Positions 1 to 6,107 of a stretch of DNA of 6,795 bases are shown piece by piece. The notes below the pieces were generated by a model. It had not been told where the DNA came from, did no database searches, and was given only the letters and a program-made list of their open reading frames with translations. How positions within the stretch are numbered: the first letter of the stretch is position 1; each line of letters starts with the position of its first letter. A program made the translations under genes and the position numbers. Where the stretch lies: NCBI GenBank assembly GCA_002440235.1, contig DJRZ01000053.1, positions 26,162 through 32,956 of the forward strand, in the 5' to 3' direction. This stretch comes from Alphaproteobacteria bacterium UBA6347. GTDB lineage: Bacteria > Pseudomonadota > Alphaproteobacteria > CAAGCB01 > CAG-977.

Positions 1-945
1 TTCCGCGCTTTCGCGATCGGGGGCGGCGACGGACGCGGCAACTTTTTCCGCCCCGTCGGTCGGAACGAACCGAATGTTTTGTTCGGGCGCGGTTTTTTCC
101 GCGCGCTTTTCAACGGGCGCCGCCGCCGCGGGGGCAAAAGATTCCCGCCGCGTTTCGATCCGTCCGGCGGGAACGTCGGGCGTCCGCGCCGTTTCGACGG
201 GGCGGGAGATTTGCTCGGGCGCGGTTTCGCCGGAAAAGTCCGGTCGCGTTTCGGGCAGGGGGGCGAAGTCGCCGGCGGACTGCTCCGCATTGTTTTCAAC
301 AACGGGCTTTGCGGACGCGGCGGGCACGAAACTTGTTTCAACCTCCGCCGGAACAGGCGTTTGTTCTTGGGCGACGGGGGCGGAAACGGTCTGCAACGCC
401 GCGTTGATCAAAATGTCGGCGGCGGTCAGCTCGACGTCCGGATTTTCTTTGTTTTCAACGGGTTCGAACGCCGGCGCGCGGAAATCGCTTTCCGCCGTTT
501 CAATCGTCGGAACGGGAGCCGCGGAAACGGATTCGCCGCTGTCGACGGGCGCGAAAGCACTGTTTTCAGCCGCGGGAATCTTTTGCCTATCGTCGTCGCG
601 GCGCGCGTCGGCGACCTGATTTCGCGTTTGCGGCTGTTCCGGCTTTTCACAGGCGCGCGTGCGTTTCAAGCTGATTTTCACAACCTTGACGTTTTCGCCC
701 GTTTTGAAGTTTTTGAAAGAATCCGCATGCGCCCGCGCGTGCGCCGCCGTAAAGAAACTGTCCGCGTTCTGCTCCGTTTTGCGCGATCCGACCGTTTTCA
801 GCAGCTGCATGAACGCTTCGCCCGTGCGCAAGGATTCCCGCGCCGTTCCGACCGCCGGCGCGCCGGTCGCCGCAACCCCGCCGTCCGCCGGATTGGCGGC
901 GTTCAGAGTCGTGCTCATCAGCAAATTGAAAGCGGACAAATCCAT
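1..945 (-). CDS. Putative flagellar hook-length control protein (FliK-like), N-terminal part, runs off the window
   Basis: The reading frame is open for all 315 visible codons and continues beyond position 1. It starts at ATG 945-943, with AAGGA (954-958) 8 bases upstream. Residues 1-95 look ordered: MDLSAFNLLMSTTLN, then an amphipathic stretch around 38-52 (ESLRTGEAFMQLLKT) and a basic segment around 85-95 (NVKVVKISLKR). From about residue 100 the protein is rich in Ala, Pro, Glu, Thr and Val and probably disordered, with one Cys (C99), no signal peptide and no membrane segment. A long disordered N-terminal half before a C-terminal Flg_hook domain is typical of FliK, which is exported by the flagellar secretion system and sets hook length. 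The sigma-54 site just upstream fits flagellar control in this class. The diagnostic C-terminal domain is outside the window, so FliK is an inference. It could be another Ala/Pro-rich protein. Confidence 0.55.
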   Translation of the reverse strand, partial: MDLSAFNLLMSTTLNAANPADGGVAATGAPAVGTARESLRTGEAFMQLLKTVGSRKTEQNADSFFTAAHARAHADSFKNFKTGENVKVVKISLKRTRACEKPEQPQTRNQVADARRDDDRQKIPAAENSAFAPVDSGESVSAAPVPTIETAESDFRAPAFEPVENKENPDVELTAADILINAALQTVSAPVAQEQTPVPAEVETSFVPAASAKPVVENNAEQSAGDFAPLPETRPDFSGETAPEQISRPVETARTPDVPAGRIETRRESFAPAAAAPVEKRAEKTAPEQNIRFVPTDGAEKVAASVAAPDRESAE

Positions 946-983
946 GACGCGGTTCCTTGTTAAAGAATGTTCGCTTTTCTATA

Positions 984-999
984 TGCAAACGCCGTGCCA
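984..999 (-). promoter_or_regulatory. Sigma-54 (RpoN) promoter, full consensus match
   Basis: Read on the minus strand the site is TGGCACG, four bases (GCGT), then TTGCA, which matches the -24/-12 consensus TGGCACG-N4-TTGCA at every specified position. The -24 GG is at 997-998 and the -12 GC at 985-986. This places the transcript start near 973, giving a leader of about 28 bases with a good ribosome binding site before the gene at 945. Sigma-54 promoters need an enhancer-binding activator. In flagellated alphaproteobacteria such as Caulobacter this is FlbD, which drives middle and late flagellar genes. I did not recognise a specific activator site; the upstream sequence is occupied by a repeat. 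Confidence 0.75.
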
Positions 1000-1118
1000 A
1001 ATTGAATTTAGAAGGCAACTGGACGGTCGCTTCCGATGCTCGAATGCGCGCGTACTTTATGTACGCTTGCGCTTCTGCGCGTCGGGTCTTCCTTCATTTG
1101 CCTTTTAAATTCAATTTG
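998..1118. repeat. 121-bp element bounded by 21-bp inverted repeats, with an internal hairpin
   Basis: The arm at 998-1018 is the reverse complement of 1098-1118 with one mismatch (20 of 21). Each arm holds an AT-rich core (AAATTGAATTT or AAATTCAATTT) followed by a GGCAA end. Between them lies a short perfect hairpin, GCGTAC-TTTAT-GTACGC (1050-1066), and GC-rich sequence. No convincing gene is present and no target-site duplication is visible at the ends. The form suggests a small non-coding intergenic repeat or MITE-like element, but copy number cannot be judged from one window. The left arm touches the -24 element of the sigma-54 promoter. Confidence 0.6.
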
Positions 1119-1156
1119 ATCCGCGGGAAGGCAACCGTGCGGTCGCTTCCGATGCT
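1011..1156 (+). repeat. Direct repeat pair, 30 bp each, 27 of 30 identical
   Basis: Copy one is 1011-1040 and copy two 1127-1156. Both read GAAGGCAAC, four bases that differ (TGGA or CGTG), then CGGTCGCTTCCGATGCT. The last 17 bases are identical. Copy one overlaps the left arm of the inverted-repeat element, and copy two lies just outside its right arm. The whole 998-1156 stretch is therefore a compound repeat and not one simple transposon-like unit. It fills most of the gap between the rpsD terminator and the sigma-54 promoter. Confidence 0.65.
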
Positions 1157-1178
1157 TGCGGGCTCAGAAAAAAGACGC

Positions 1179-1211
1179 AAAAAAAGCCCCTTGCCTTGGC
1201 AAGGGGCTTTT
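1179..1211 (-). terminator. Rho-independent terminator of rpsD
   Basis: A perfect hairpin with a stem of about 13 bp (AAAAGCCCCTTGC paired with GCAAGGGGCTTTT) and a four-base loop spans 1182-1211. On the minus strand it is followed by a run of seven T (1179-1185), partly inside the stem. It lies 19 bases past the rpsD stop. This is a strong intrinsic terminator that should separate rpsD from the downstream sigma-54-driven gene. It has fewer T on the plus strand, so minus is its natural direction. Confidence 0.9.
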
Positions 1212-1230
1212 GACGAATACCGCCGTAAAA

Positions 1231-1845
1231 TTAACGGGAGTAGAATTCGACGACCAGACTCGGTTCCATCTGGACGGGATACGGAACGTCCGCCAGTTTC
1301 GGCATGTGCAGGAACGTGCCTTTGCCTTCTTTGTGGTCGACGCTCATGTATTCGGGAACGTCGCGTTCGGTCGACGCTTCGGCTTCCAGAACGATCGCCA
1401 GCTGGCGGGATTTTTCGCGAATGGAGATTTCGTCGCCTTCTTTAACCTGATAGGACGGAATGTTCACGCGCTTTCCGTTGACCATGACATGTCCGTGGTT
1501 CACGAACTGACGGGCGGCGAAAACGCTGGGAACGAATTTCATGCGGTAGACGATGGCGTCCAAACGGCATTCCAGCAGACCGATCAGCAATTCGGACGTG
1601 TCGCCCGTGCGGCGGATCGCTTCGGCGTAGTATTTGCGCAACTGCTTTTCGGAAACGTTGCCGTAGTAGCCTTTCAGCTTCTGTTTAGCCAGCAACTGCG
1701 TGCCGTAGTCGGTCGGTTTGCCTTTGTGCTGACCATGCTGTCCGGGTCCGTAGGGACGTTTTTCGACGGGGGATTTGGAACGCCCCCACAGGTTGACGCC
1801 CAAACGGCGGTTGATTTTGAATTTAGCGGCTAAACGCTTTGACAT
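1231..1845 (-). CDS. rpsD: 30S ribosomal protein S4
   Basis: This is a primary rRNA-binding protein that nucleates assembly of the 30S body and sits near the mRNA entry channel. The 204-residue product is full length for the family. The N-terminal S4 domain opens with [21 protein letters not shown], minus the usual zinc-binding Cys cluster, so this is the zinc-free form (one Cys, C93). The S4 RNA-binding fold spans about residues 94-155, with the signature [20 protein letters not shown] and [20 protein letters not shown]. The C-terminus ends in the typical [19 protein letters not shown] lies 10 bases before the start codon. The gene has its own terminator and a probable own promoter, as expected where rpsD lies outside the alpha operon, which is common in alphaproteobacteria. 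Identity is certain. Confidence 0.98.
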   Translation of the reverse strand: MSKRLAAKFKINRRLGVNLWGRSKSPVEKRPYGPGQHGQHKGKPTDYGTQLLAKQKLKGYYGNVSEKQLRKYYAEAIRRTGDTSELLIGLLECRLDAIVYRMKFVPSVFAARQFVNHGHVMVNGKRVNIPSYQVKEGDEISIREKSRQLAIVLEAEASTERDVPEYMSVDHKEGKGTFLHMPKLADVPYPVQMEPSLVVEFYSR

Positions 1846-1933
1846 TTTTTATGTACTCCACATAAATTTATTGTTGTTGTCCCGATAGTCCGCACCCGCT
1901 GTTTCAGGGGCGGCGGGGCGGCGAACCGTCCGC

Positions 1934-1963
1934 ATTCTCGGAAATAGGGTTGCAGTCTGGCAA
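1934..1963 (-). promoter_or_regulatory. Candidate housekeeping promoter for rpsD
   Basis: On the minus strand TTGCCA (1958-1963, five of six to TTGACA) is followed after 18 bases by GAGAAT (1934-1939, four of six to TATAAT). The predicted start near 1927 gives a leader of about 80 bases. That leader contains a possible CCCGC/GCGGG stem before the ribosome binding site. Autogenous control by S4 through such a leader is known in other bacteria, but nothing here shows it directly. Confidence 0.4.
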
Positions 1964-1978
1964 AAAAAAGACGGTTTG

Positions 1979-2611
1979 TCAATCCTTCGCGCCGGATTTT
2001 TTCGCCGGATTTTTCAACGTTTCGTTTTTCGCGCGCAGCTGCGCCGTCAAATCGGCGACGCTGCCGCCGTTTTGCTGTAAAACCGCCGTGTATTCGTTGC
2101 GGTAGCTCATCAGCATGCTGACGCCTTCGACGATCAGGTCGGCAAGCTTCGTTTCGCCCTTTTTGTCGACGACGCGCCAGATGATTTCGATCGCGTTTTC
2201 GCCGTTCGGAATGTCGATTTTGGACGAAACGTAGAAATCGCCGCCTCTTTCGCTTTGGCGCGCGCCCGTGAATTCGATCGTTTCGCCCGCGTAGTTGTTG
2301 AACCGTTCCGCCCAGGTGAAAACGATGTTGTCGACCAGCGCGTCGGTGTAGGCTTTGACGTCGTCGGGGGACGCGGATTTCGCGAATCTGCCCAGCGTGA
2401 ACCGCGCGCTGGATTTGACGTTGATCGCGCCGGTGAATATTTTGCGGAAGGCGTCGCGCTTTTGCGTCAGCGGCGTTTTCGATTTCACGACGTCGCGCAT
2501 GATGTCGTCCGCCAACGTTTCGGCGAAGCTTTGCGCCGATTGCGCGTCAAGCGCGCGCGCGTGCGGGGCGGCGAAGCACAAAAAAAGCGTGAAAAGCAGA
2601 ATTTTTTTCAT
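1979..2611 (-). CDS. mlaC: Periplasmic phospholipid-binding protein MlaC
   Basis: MlaC carries phospholipids across the periplasm between the outer-membrane MlaA-porin complex and the inner-membrane MlaFEDB ABC transporter, maintaining lipid asymmetry. The 210-residue product has a Sec signal peptide (MKKILLFTLFLCFAAPHARA, cleavage likely after A20). The mature region fits the MlaC/Ttg2D family (PF05494): a helical start, the stretch FTLGRFAKSASPDDVKAYTD (71-90), the strand IEIIWRVVDKKGETKLADLI (141-160), then VEGVSMLMSYRNEYTAVLQQ (161-180) with Gly-Gly after it. The tail is Lys-rich. The gene starts 11 bases after mlaA, and its binding site AAGGA overlaps the mlaA stop codon, so the two are probably translationally coupled. 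The inner-membrane mlaFED genes are not in this window. Confidence 0.93.
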   Translation of the reverse strand: MKKILLFTLFLCFAAPHARALDAQSAQSFAETLADDIMRDVVKSKTPLTQKRDAFRKIFTGAINVKSSARFTLGRFAKSASPDDVKAYTDALVDNIVFTWAERFNNYAGETIEFTGARQSERGGDFYVSSKIDIPNGENAIEIIWRVVDKKGETKLADLIVEGVSMLMSYRNEYTAVLQQNGGSVADLTAQLRAKNETLKNPAKKSGAKD

Positions 2612-2622
2612 GGGGGATTTCC

Positions 2623-3411
2623 TTATTCCTCGTCATCGTCCAAATCGAAATCGTACGACGCGGCGGGGGCGGATCGCGTTTCGATCCCCTTGGCGTCGTC
2701 GATGGCTTTTTTGCGGTACTGCCGGTGCATGGAGCGCATGAAGGCGTAAAAGTCCAGCGCGGACTTTTTGCCTTCGTCCAGCAGATCGACGGCGTTTTCA
2801 TAGGCGGCGACGGCTTCCAGTCCGTCCGCGGTGTAAAACGCGGCGGTCAGCTCGTCTTTGTCGTTGTTTCTGGAAACGTAGGTGAACGGGTCGAAAAAGA
2901 TGTCCGCCGCCAGCCCCGTCGCGTCGCGCGCGTTCGACGGTCCCAGCAGCGGCAAAACCAGATACGGACCGGACGGAACGCCCCAGACGCCCAGCGTCGT
3001 GCCGAACCCCTGCGAATTTTTCGGCAGTCCCATTTTTTCGGCGACGTCGTACACGCCCAGAAAGCCGATGGTCGAGTTGATCACGAACCGCGACAGGTCT
3101 ATGCCCGCGTTTTTGAAATTCAGCTGCAACAGATCGTTCACGACGGTCAGCGGCGTTTTCAAATTGCCCAGAAAAGTCCGCACTTTCAGCCTGAAACCGT
3201 CGGTCGTGACCGCGCGGTATCCGTTCACGACGGGGCGCAGGGCGTATTTGTCCGCCTGCATGTTGAACGCGAAGATCTTGCGGTTCATCGGTTCCAGCGG
3301 GTCGTTCGCCTCGCGGTACGCTTTCAGCGCGTCGGGATCGGTCGGCGCGGTGGCGCAGCCGGCGGTCAGCAAAATCAGCATAAAACTAATGACGACGGTG
3401 ACTTTTTTCAT
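2623..3411 (-). CDS. mlaA: Outer-membrane lipoprotein MlaA (VacJ family)
   Basis: MlaA is a ring-shaped outer-membrane lipoprotein that removes misplaced phospholipids from the outer leaflet and passes them to MlaC. The 262-residue product has a lipoprotein signal peptide with lipobox TAGC (residues 16-19, lipidated C19; -3 is Thr, not the usual Leu). Family hallmarks are present in order: NDPLEPMNRKIFAFN (36-50), the LRPVVNGYR segment, FLGNLKTPLTVVNDLLQ (80-96), the NSTIGFLGVYDVA region (112-124), FGTTLGVWGVPSGPYLVLPL (136-155), then LLGPSNARD. The C-terminus is acidic (DFDLDDDEE). A strong GGAGGTAA lies 9 bases before the ATG. It is the first gene of the mlaA-mlaC pair. Its 5' end is divergent from the MetH-activation-like gene. 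Confidence 0.95.
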   Translation of the reverse strand: MKKVTVVISFMLILLTAGCATAPTDPDALKAYREANDPLEPMNRKIFAFNMQADKYALRPVVNGYRAVTTDGFRLKVRTFLGNLKTPLTVVNDLLQLNFKNAGIDLSRFVINSTIGFLGVYDVAEKMGLPKNSQGFGTTLGVWGVPSGPYLVLPLLGPSNARDATGLAADIFFDPFTYVSRNNDKDELTAAFYTADGLEAVAAYENAVDLLDEGKKSALDFYAFMRSMHRQYRKKAIDDAKGIETRSAPAASYDFDLDDDEE

Positions 3412-3420
3412 AGCCGCAGA

Positions 3421-3463
3421 TTACCTCCGTCCGCCGGATCGTACAAGTTTTTTTCGCGGACGG
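3421..3463 (-). promoter_or_regulatory. mlaA leader: ribosome binding site beside an inverted repeat
   Basis: The mlaA ribosome binding site is 3421-3428 (GGAGGTAA on the minus strand). Its upstream edge overlaps an 8-bp inverted repeat (3427-3434 with 3456-3463; GCGGACGG on the minus strand pairs with CCGTCCGC), with a 21-base spacer that includes a run of A. Folding in the mRNA could partly bury the site. The pairing is visible, but a regulatory role is only a suggestion. Confidence 0.3.
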
Positions 3464-3475
3464 GCGGCTTTTTAC

Positions 3476-3487
3476 CTTTTATAAAAG
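3476..3487. promoter_or_regulatory. Palindromic CTTTTATAAAAG in the divergent mlaA / MetH-activation-like region
   Basis: A perfect 12-bp palindrome containing TATAAA on both strands lies between the divergent genes. It could supply -10 elements for either direction or an operator. I found no good -35 at the right spacing on either strand, so promoter assignment is weak. Confidence 0.25.
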
Positions 3488-3518
3488 ATGCCGGCGTATC
3501 ATGAACCGAAACGGACGC

Positions 3519-3524
3519 AAAGGG
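3519..3524 (+). promoter_or_regulatory. Ribosome binding site supporting the GTG start at 3530
   Basis: AAAGGG lies 5 bases before GTG 3530 and 14 bases before ATG 3539. Spacing therefore favours the GTG. The sequence before the longest in-frame start (ATG 3488) is the TTTTATAAAAG palindrome, which offers no binding site. Confidence 0.5.
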
Positions 3525-3529
3525 AAACG

Positions 3530-4420
3530 GTGAAAAAAATGGACGCGGTCGACAAGGCGAAATCTGAAAGCGATTTGGTGGAAACGCTGTTCGGTCCGAT
3601 GCCGGATTCCGCCGCAAACGGTTCGGACGCCGAACCGACGGAGGAAGAGGTGGATCATTATCTGTACAACGCCGGAAACGACGGCGAACAGAAAAGACTG
3701 CCGCTGATCAATGTTCCCCTCGGCCGTCCCAAAACGGTCGAGGTCGGACGCGTCGCCGATCTGGTGCCGTATCTGGACGAGCTGGCGCTGTTCGAAAAAC
3801 GCTGGGGGTTTGAAAAAGAGGTCGCCGAATCGCGCGAAAACTGGTGTTTTCGCATGCGCGGGCAAGCCGTCCCCGTCTTAAACCGGCTGGTCGAGCTGTG
3901 CGACGGTTACGACGTGCTGCGGCCGCGCGCCGTGTACGCCTATTTTCACGCCGCGTCGCAGGACGGCGCGCTGTTGCTGTACGGCAGGGACAAGACCGAG
4001 CCGTTTTTGTCCGTCAATTTCAAACGCGGCGCGAACGGCGTCTGCGCCGCGGACAAAATCGCGCGCGCTGATTCGGGGGAATTCGACACCGTCGCGGCGG
4101 TCGGCGTCAACATGGGGCGCAACGCCGCCGAATTGGCGAAAAGCTGGTTGGAGGCGGGCAAGGAAACGGATTTCCGCTATTTGCACGGCTTCGCTTTGGA
4201 AATGCTGAACGCGATGACGGATTACGCCGCCGCCCGAATCGGGACGGAGGAATGCTGTCTGGGCGACGTTTTCGGGCTGGGAACGGCGAAACAGGGCGAC
4301 CCGCGCGTGCAGTCGCCCCTGATCAAAGCTTTGGACGCGTCGTCGATCGACATCGCTTTCAGCCGCAATTATTTGATGATGCCCGAATATTCTTCGCTGG
4401 CGCTGGTCTTTCCGCGCTGA
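3530..4420 (+). CDS. Stand-alone MetH reactivation-domain-like protein, SAM motif degenerate
   Basis: The C-terminal ~225 residues of this 296-residue protein align by eye with the activation domain of cobalamin-dependent methionine synthase (PF02965). That domain reductively methylates inactive cob(II)alamin using SAM and flavodoxin. Matching blocks, numbered from the GTG start, are VADLVPYLDELALFEKRWGF (75-94), RPRAVYAYFHAASQDGALLL (131-150), the AVGVNMG...ELAKSWLEAGKETDFRYLHG stretch (190-220), the helix FALEMLNAMTDYAAARI, and the end FSRNYLMMPEYSSLALVFPR (277-296). The segment normally reading RxxxGYPxCP is GDVFGLGTAKQGD (245-257), so the Arg and Tyr of the SAM site are missing. Residues 1-60 are an acidic extension. 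GTG 3530 has AAAGGG 5 bases upstream. ATG 3539 in the same frame is possible, and ATG 3488 has no binding site. It is a split MetH reactivase or a repurposed homologue. No MetH is in the window. Confidence 0.7.
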   Translation: MKKMDAVDKAKSESDLVETLFGPMPDSAANGSDAEPTEEEVDHYLYNAGNDGEQKRLPLINVPLGRPKTVEVGRVADLVPYLDELALFEKRWGFEKEVAESRENWCFRMRGQAVPVLNRLVELCDGYDVLRPRAVYAYFHAASQDGALLLYGRDKTEPFLSVNFKRGANGVCAADKIARADSGEFDTVAAVGVNMGRNAAELAKSWLEAGKETDFRYLHGFALEMLNAMTDYAAARIGTEECCLGDVFGLGTAKQGDPRVQSPLIKALDASSIDIAFSRNYLMMPEYSSLALVFPR

Positions 4421-4422
4421 TT

Positions 4423-4980
4423 TCAGCCGGCGATTTCGGAATCGATCGTCGGCAGAATGTCGTCGACGTTGTCGACATAAGTCAGCAGGTTCGCGTGTTC
4501 GGGGCGGACGTAGCCTTCGCCGATCAGCGTGTCGATGACGTTTTTCAGCGGATTCCAAAATCCGTTGGCGTTGTACATGATGATCGGCTTTTTGTGTTCG
4601 CCGATTTGTTTCAGCGTCATGACTTCGAAAATCTCGTCCAGCGTGCCGATGCCGCCCGGCAGGACGCAGAACGCGTCGGACGCTTCCAGCATGGCGTCTT
4701 TGCGGATATGCAGGGACGGCAGGATTTTCAGTTCGCTGAGCCGGAAGATCTGTTCCTCGCGGTCCTGCAACAGCGTGTTGATGATGCCGACGACCGTTCC
4801 GCCCGCATCCAGCGCGCCTTTGGCGACCGCGCCCATCATGCCGACGTGTCCCGCGCCGTAAATCAGCCGGATTCCGTTTTCGGCGAGCAGACCGCCCAGT
4901 CTGGCGGCGTCCTTGACATATTGCGGGTTGACGCCCGACGCCGAACCGCAAAACACGCCCAACGATTTGAATTTATACAT
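4423..4980 (-). CDS. LOG-family nucleotide 5'-monophosphate phosphoribohydrolase (TIGR00730 type)
   Basis: This family cleaves the N-glycosidic bond of nucleoside 5'-monophosphates, releasing a base and ribose 5-phosphate. In plants and some bacteria it activates cytokinins; in most bacteria the physiological substrate is uncertain (E. coli PpnN belongs to a related group). The 185-residue product is the usual short-form length with a Rossmann-like fold. Visible motifs are the N-terminal strand LGVFCGSASG, YGAGHVGMMG (41-50), the HIRKDAM stretch (91-97) with the catalytic-type Arg93, and PGGIGTLDE (108-116) with Glu116, the family signature. It is soluble, with no signal peptide. Its stop lies 2 bases from that of the convergent MetH-activation-like gene. 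The start has a modest GGGAA site. The older annotation 'lysine decarboxylase' for this family is misleading. Confidence 0.92.
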   Translation of the reverse strand: MYKFKSLGVFCGSASGVNPQYVKDAARLGGLLAENGIRLIYGAGHVGMMGAVAKGALDAGGTVVGIINTLLQDREEQIFRLSELKILPSLHIRKDAMLEASDAFCVLPGGIGTLDEIFEVMTLKQIGEHKKPIIMYNANGFWNPLKNVIDTLIGEGYVRPEHANLLTYVDNVDDILPTIDSEIAG

Positions 4981-5019
4981 TTTGCATTCCCGTTTAAGAA
5001 AAAGTAACGATATGACCGT

Positions 5020-5025
5020 ATTATA
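5020..5025 (-). promoter_or_regulatory. Candidate -10 element for the LOG gene
   Basis: TATAAT on the minus strand lies 39 bases upstream of the LOG start codon, in an AT-rich divergent gap of 82 bases. It matches the -10 consensus fully, but no clear -35 is found 16-18 bases further upstream. The same gap must also hold the promoter of the plus-strand gene at 5063. Confidence 0.35.
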
Positions 5026-5062
5026 AAGAGCAATATGTTAATCCTTTCTTACGGTTCGGACG

Positions 5063-6097
5063 ATGAAACACCTTTTTGTTTTGATTTTCGGCGCGGCGGT
5101 TTCGGCGACCGCCCCCGCGGCGGCGCAACTGACCGATCTGTTCGGGGACGAGGATTTTCAATCGTCCGAAATCGAACAGATGCAGCGGCGCGAAGCCGAA
5201 CGCAAAGCCGCCGGAAACGCCGCGCGCCCCGCGAACGATCCGGAACAGCCGCCCGCGCGTCCGACCGTTTCCGAACCCGCCGCGCCGCGACAGCCGCAAA
5301 CGCCCGCGCCGCAGACGAAAGCTCCGCCTAAAGCGGAACCCGTCCCCGCCGTCGGCGCTCCGCCGGCGCGGGAAAAACTGCCGGATCTGGGCAGCCGAAG
5401 CCGGCAGTCCGCGAAAAAAAGCGACGAGGGGCTTTCCCTGTTCGAAATGCGGTCGAAAAAAACGGGCGGCGGCGGTTCGACCGACGTTTTGAAATTCGAC
5501 ATCGCGGGCGTCATGCTGAAAATGACCCCCGAAGAGGTCGCCGAGCACGCGCGCGAAGCGGGGTTCGAACTGACTTTTCAGGAAAAGAAAGTGCCGAGGC
5601 TGAACGAATGGCGCTACGCCCGCGCCTGTTTGAAGCAAAGGCTGTTTTTGTCGCGCGTCAAGGACGAATGCGTCCGCGAACAGGCGCGCGGGCAGGAAGC
5701 CGAATACGTGTCGCGGCAGGAATACGAAAACAGGGAACTGCGTGAAAAGATGACGGTCGAATTTGCCGACAACTCCGTCGGAAACGGAGCTTTCCGCATT
5801 TATTACGTCAATCGGGGCGACGCGTCGCTGGGCGCGACGGACGAGGCGCACTACCTGAAAACCATGCGGCGGCAGGAATTTTTGCGCCGCCTGATCACCA
5901 AATACGGCGCGCCGGACGACGAACAGGCGCTGTTGTGGGGCATGGGCGGGCTGAGCGCGACGTTGCGGGCGGATCTGTCCGAAGCGCAACTGGACGCCAC
6001 GCTGATACTGGAAGATTCGTCCCTGAAAGACAGGGCGGACGAAAACATGGCGCAGGCGGACGCCAAACGTCCCGCTTTGGATTCGTTCGGATTTTAG
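5063..6097 (+). CDS. Exported Pro/Ala-rich protein of unknown function
   Basis: I do not recognise this 344-residue protein. It has a clear Sec signal peptide (residues 1-21, hydrophobic MKHLFVLIFGAAVSATAPAAA, cleavage likely after A21) and no further membrane segment, so it is probably periplasmic. Residues 35-60 are charged and 55-105 are a Pro/Ala-rich linker. A folded part begins near 143 with LKFDIAGVMLKMTPEEVAEHAREAGFEL. This 'phi-x-I-x-G-V-x-L-x-M-(S/T)-x-x-E-(V/A)' pattern is often seen at the start of small envelope domains of the SmpA/OmlA type, here followed by a strand region. The two mature-region Cys (C189, C203) could form a disulfide. A second folded region spans 228-320, with VEFADN, IYYVNRG, a helix RRQEFLRRLITKYGAPDDEQ (269-288) and LDATLILEDS (310-319). 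The ribosome binding site is weak. It is divergent from LOG and convergent with the lipoprotein gene. Confidence 0.85.
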   Translation: MKHLFVLIFGAAVSATAPAAAQLTDLFGDEDFQSSEIEQMQRREAERKAAGNAARPANDPEQPPARPTVSEPAAPRQPQTPAPQTKAPPKAEPVPAVGAPPAREKLPDLGSRSRQSAKKSDEGLSLFEMRSKKTGGGGSTDVLKFDIAGVMLKMTPEEVAEHAREAGFELTFQEKKVPRLNEWRYARACLKQRLFLSRVKDECVREQARGQEAEYVSRQEYENRELREKMTVEFADNSVGNGAFRIYYVNRGDASLGATDEAHYLKTMRRQEFLRRLITKYGAPDDEQALLWGMGGLSATLRADLSEAQLDATLILEDSSLKDRADENMAQADAKRPALDSFGF

Positions 6098-6107
6098 AAA
6101 AAGCGGG

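Noticed and set aside
79..963. Long plus-strand open frames (up to 294 codons) opposite the FliK-like gene
   Set aside because: They encode Arg/Gly-rich low-complexity peptides with no binding site, a common by-product of GC-rich antisense sequence. The minus frame has a start, a ribosome binding site and a promoter.
957..1445. Plus-strand open frame covering the intergenic repeat and the end of rpsD
   Set aside because: It runs through the repeat and the rpsD terminator and into rpsD antisense. It has no ribosome binding site and no recognisable protein.
1962..1995. Run of eight T after the mlaC stop (minus strand) as a terminator
   Set aside because: Only 3-bp and 5-bp stems precede it, which is too weak to call an intrinsic terminator with confidence. 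Some readthrough into rpsD is possible.
3488..3529. Longer start (ATG 3488) for the MetH-activation-like gene
   Set aside because: The bases before it are the TTTTATAAAAG palindrome with no ribosome binding site. The added residues are polar and show no feature.
3878..5007. Long open frames opposite the MetH-activation-like and LOG genes on both strands
   Set aside because: They are antisense or shifted-frame shadows with Arg-rich composition, and they cross the boundary between two well-supported genes.
6071..6107. 8-bp inverted repeat CCCGCTTT / AAAGCGGG over the ends of the convergent genes
   Set aside because: The loop is 21 bases and neither strand has a following T-run, so a bidirectional terminator is not supported. 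It may be chance.
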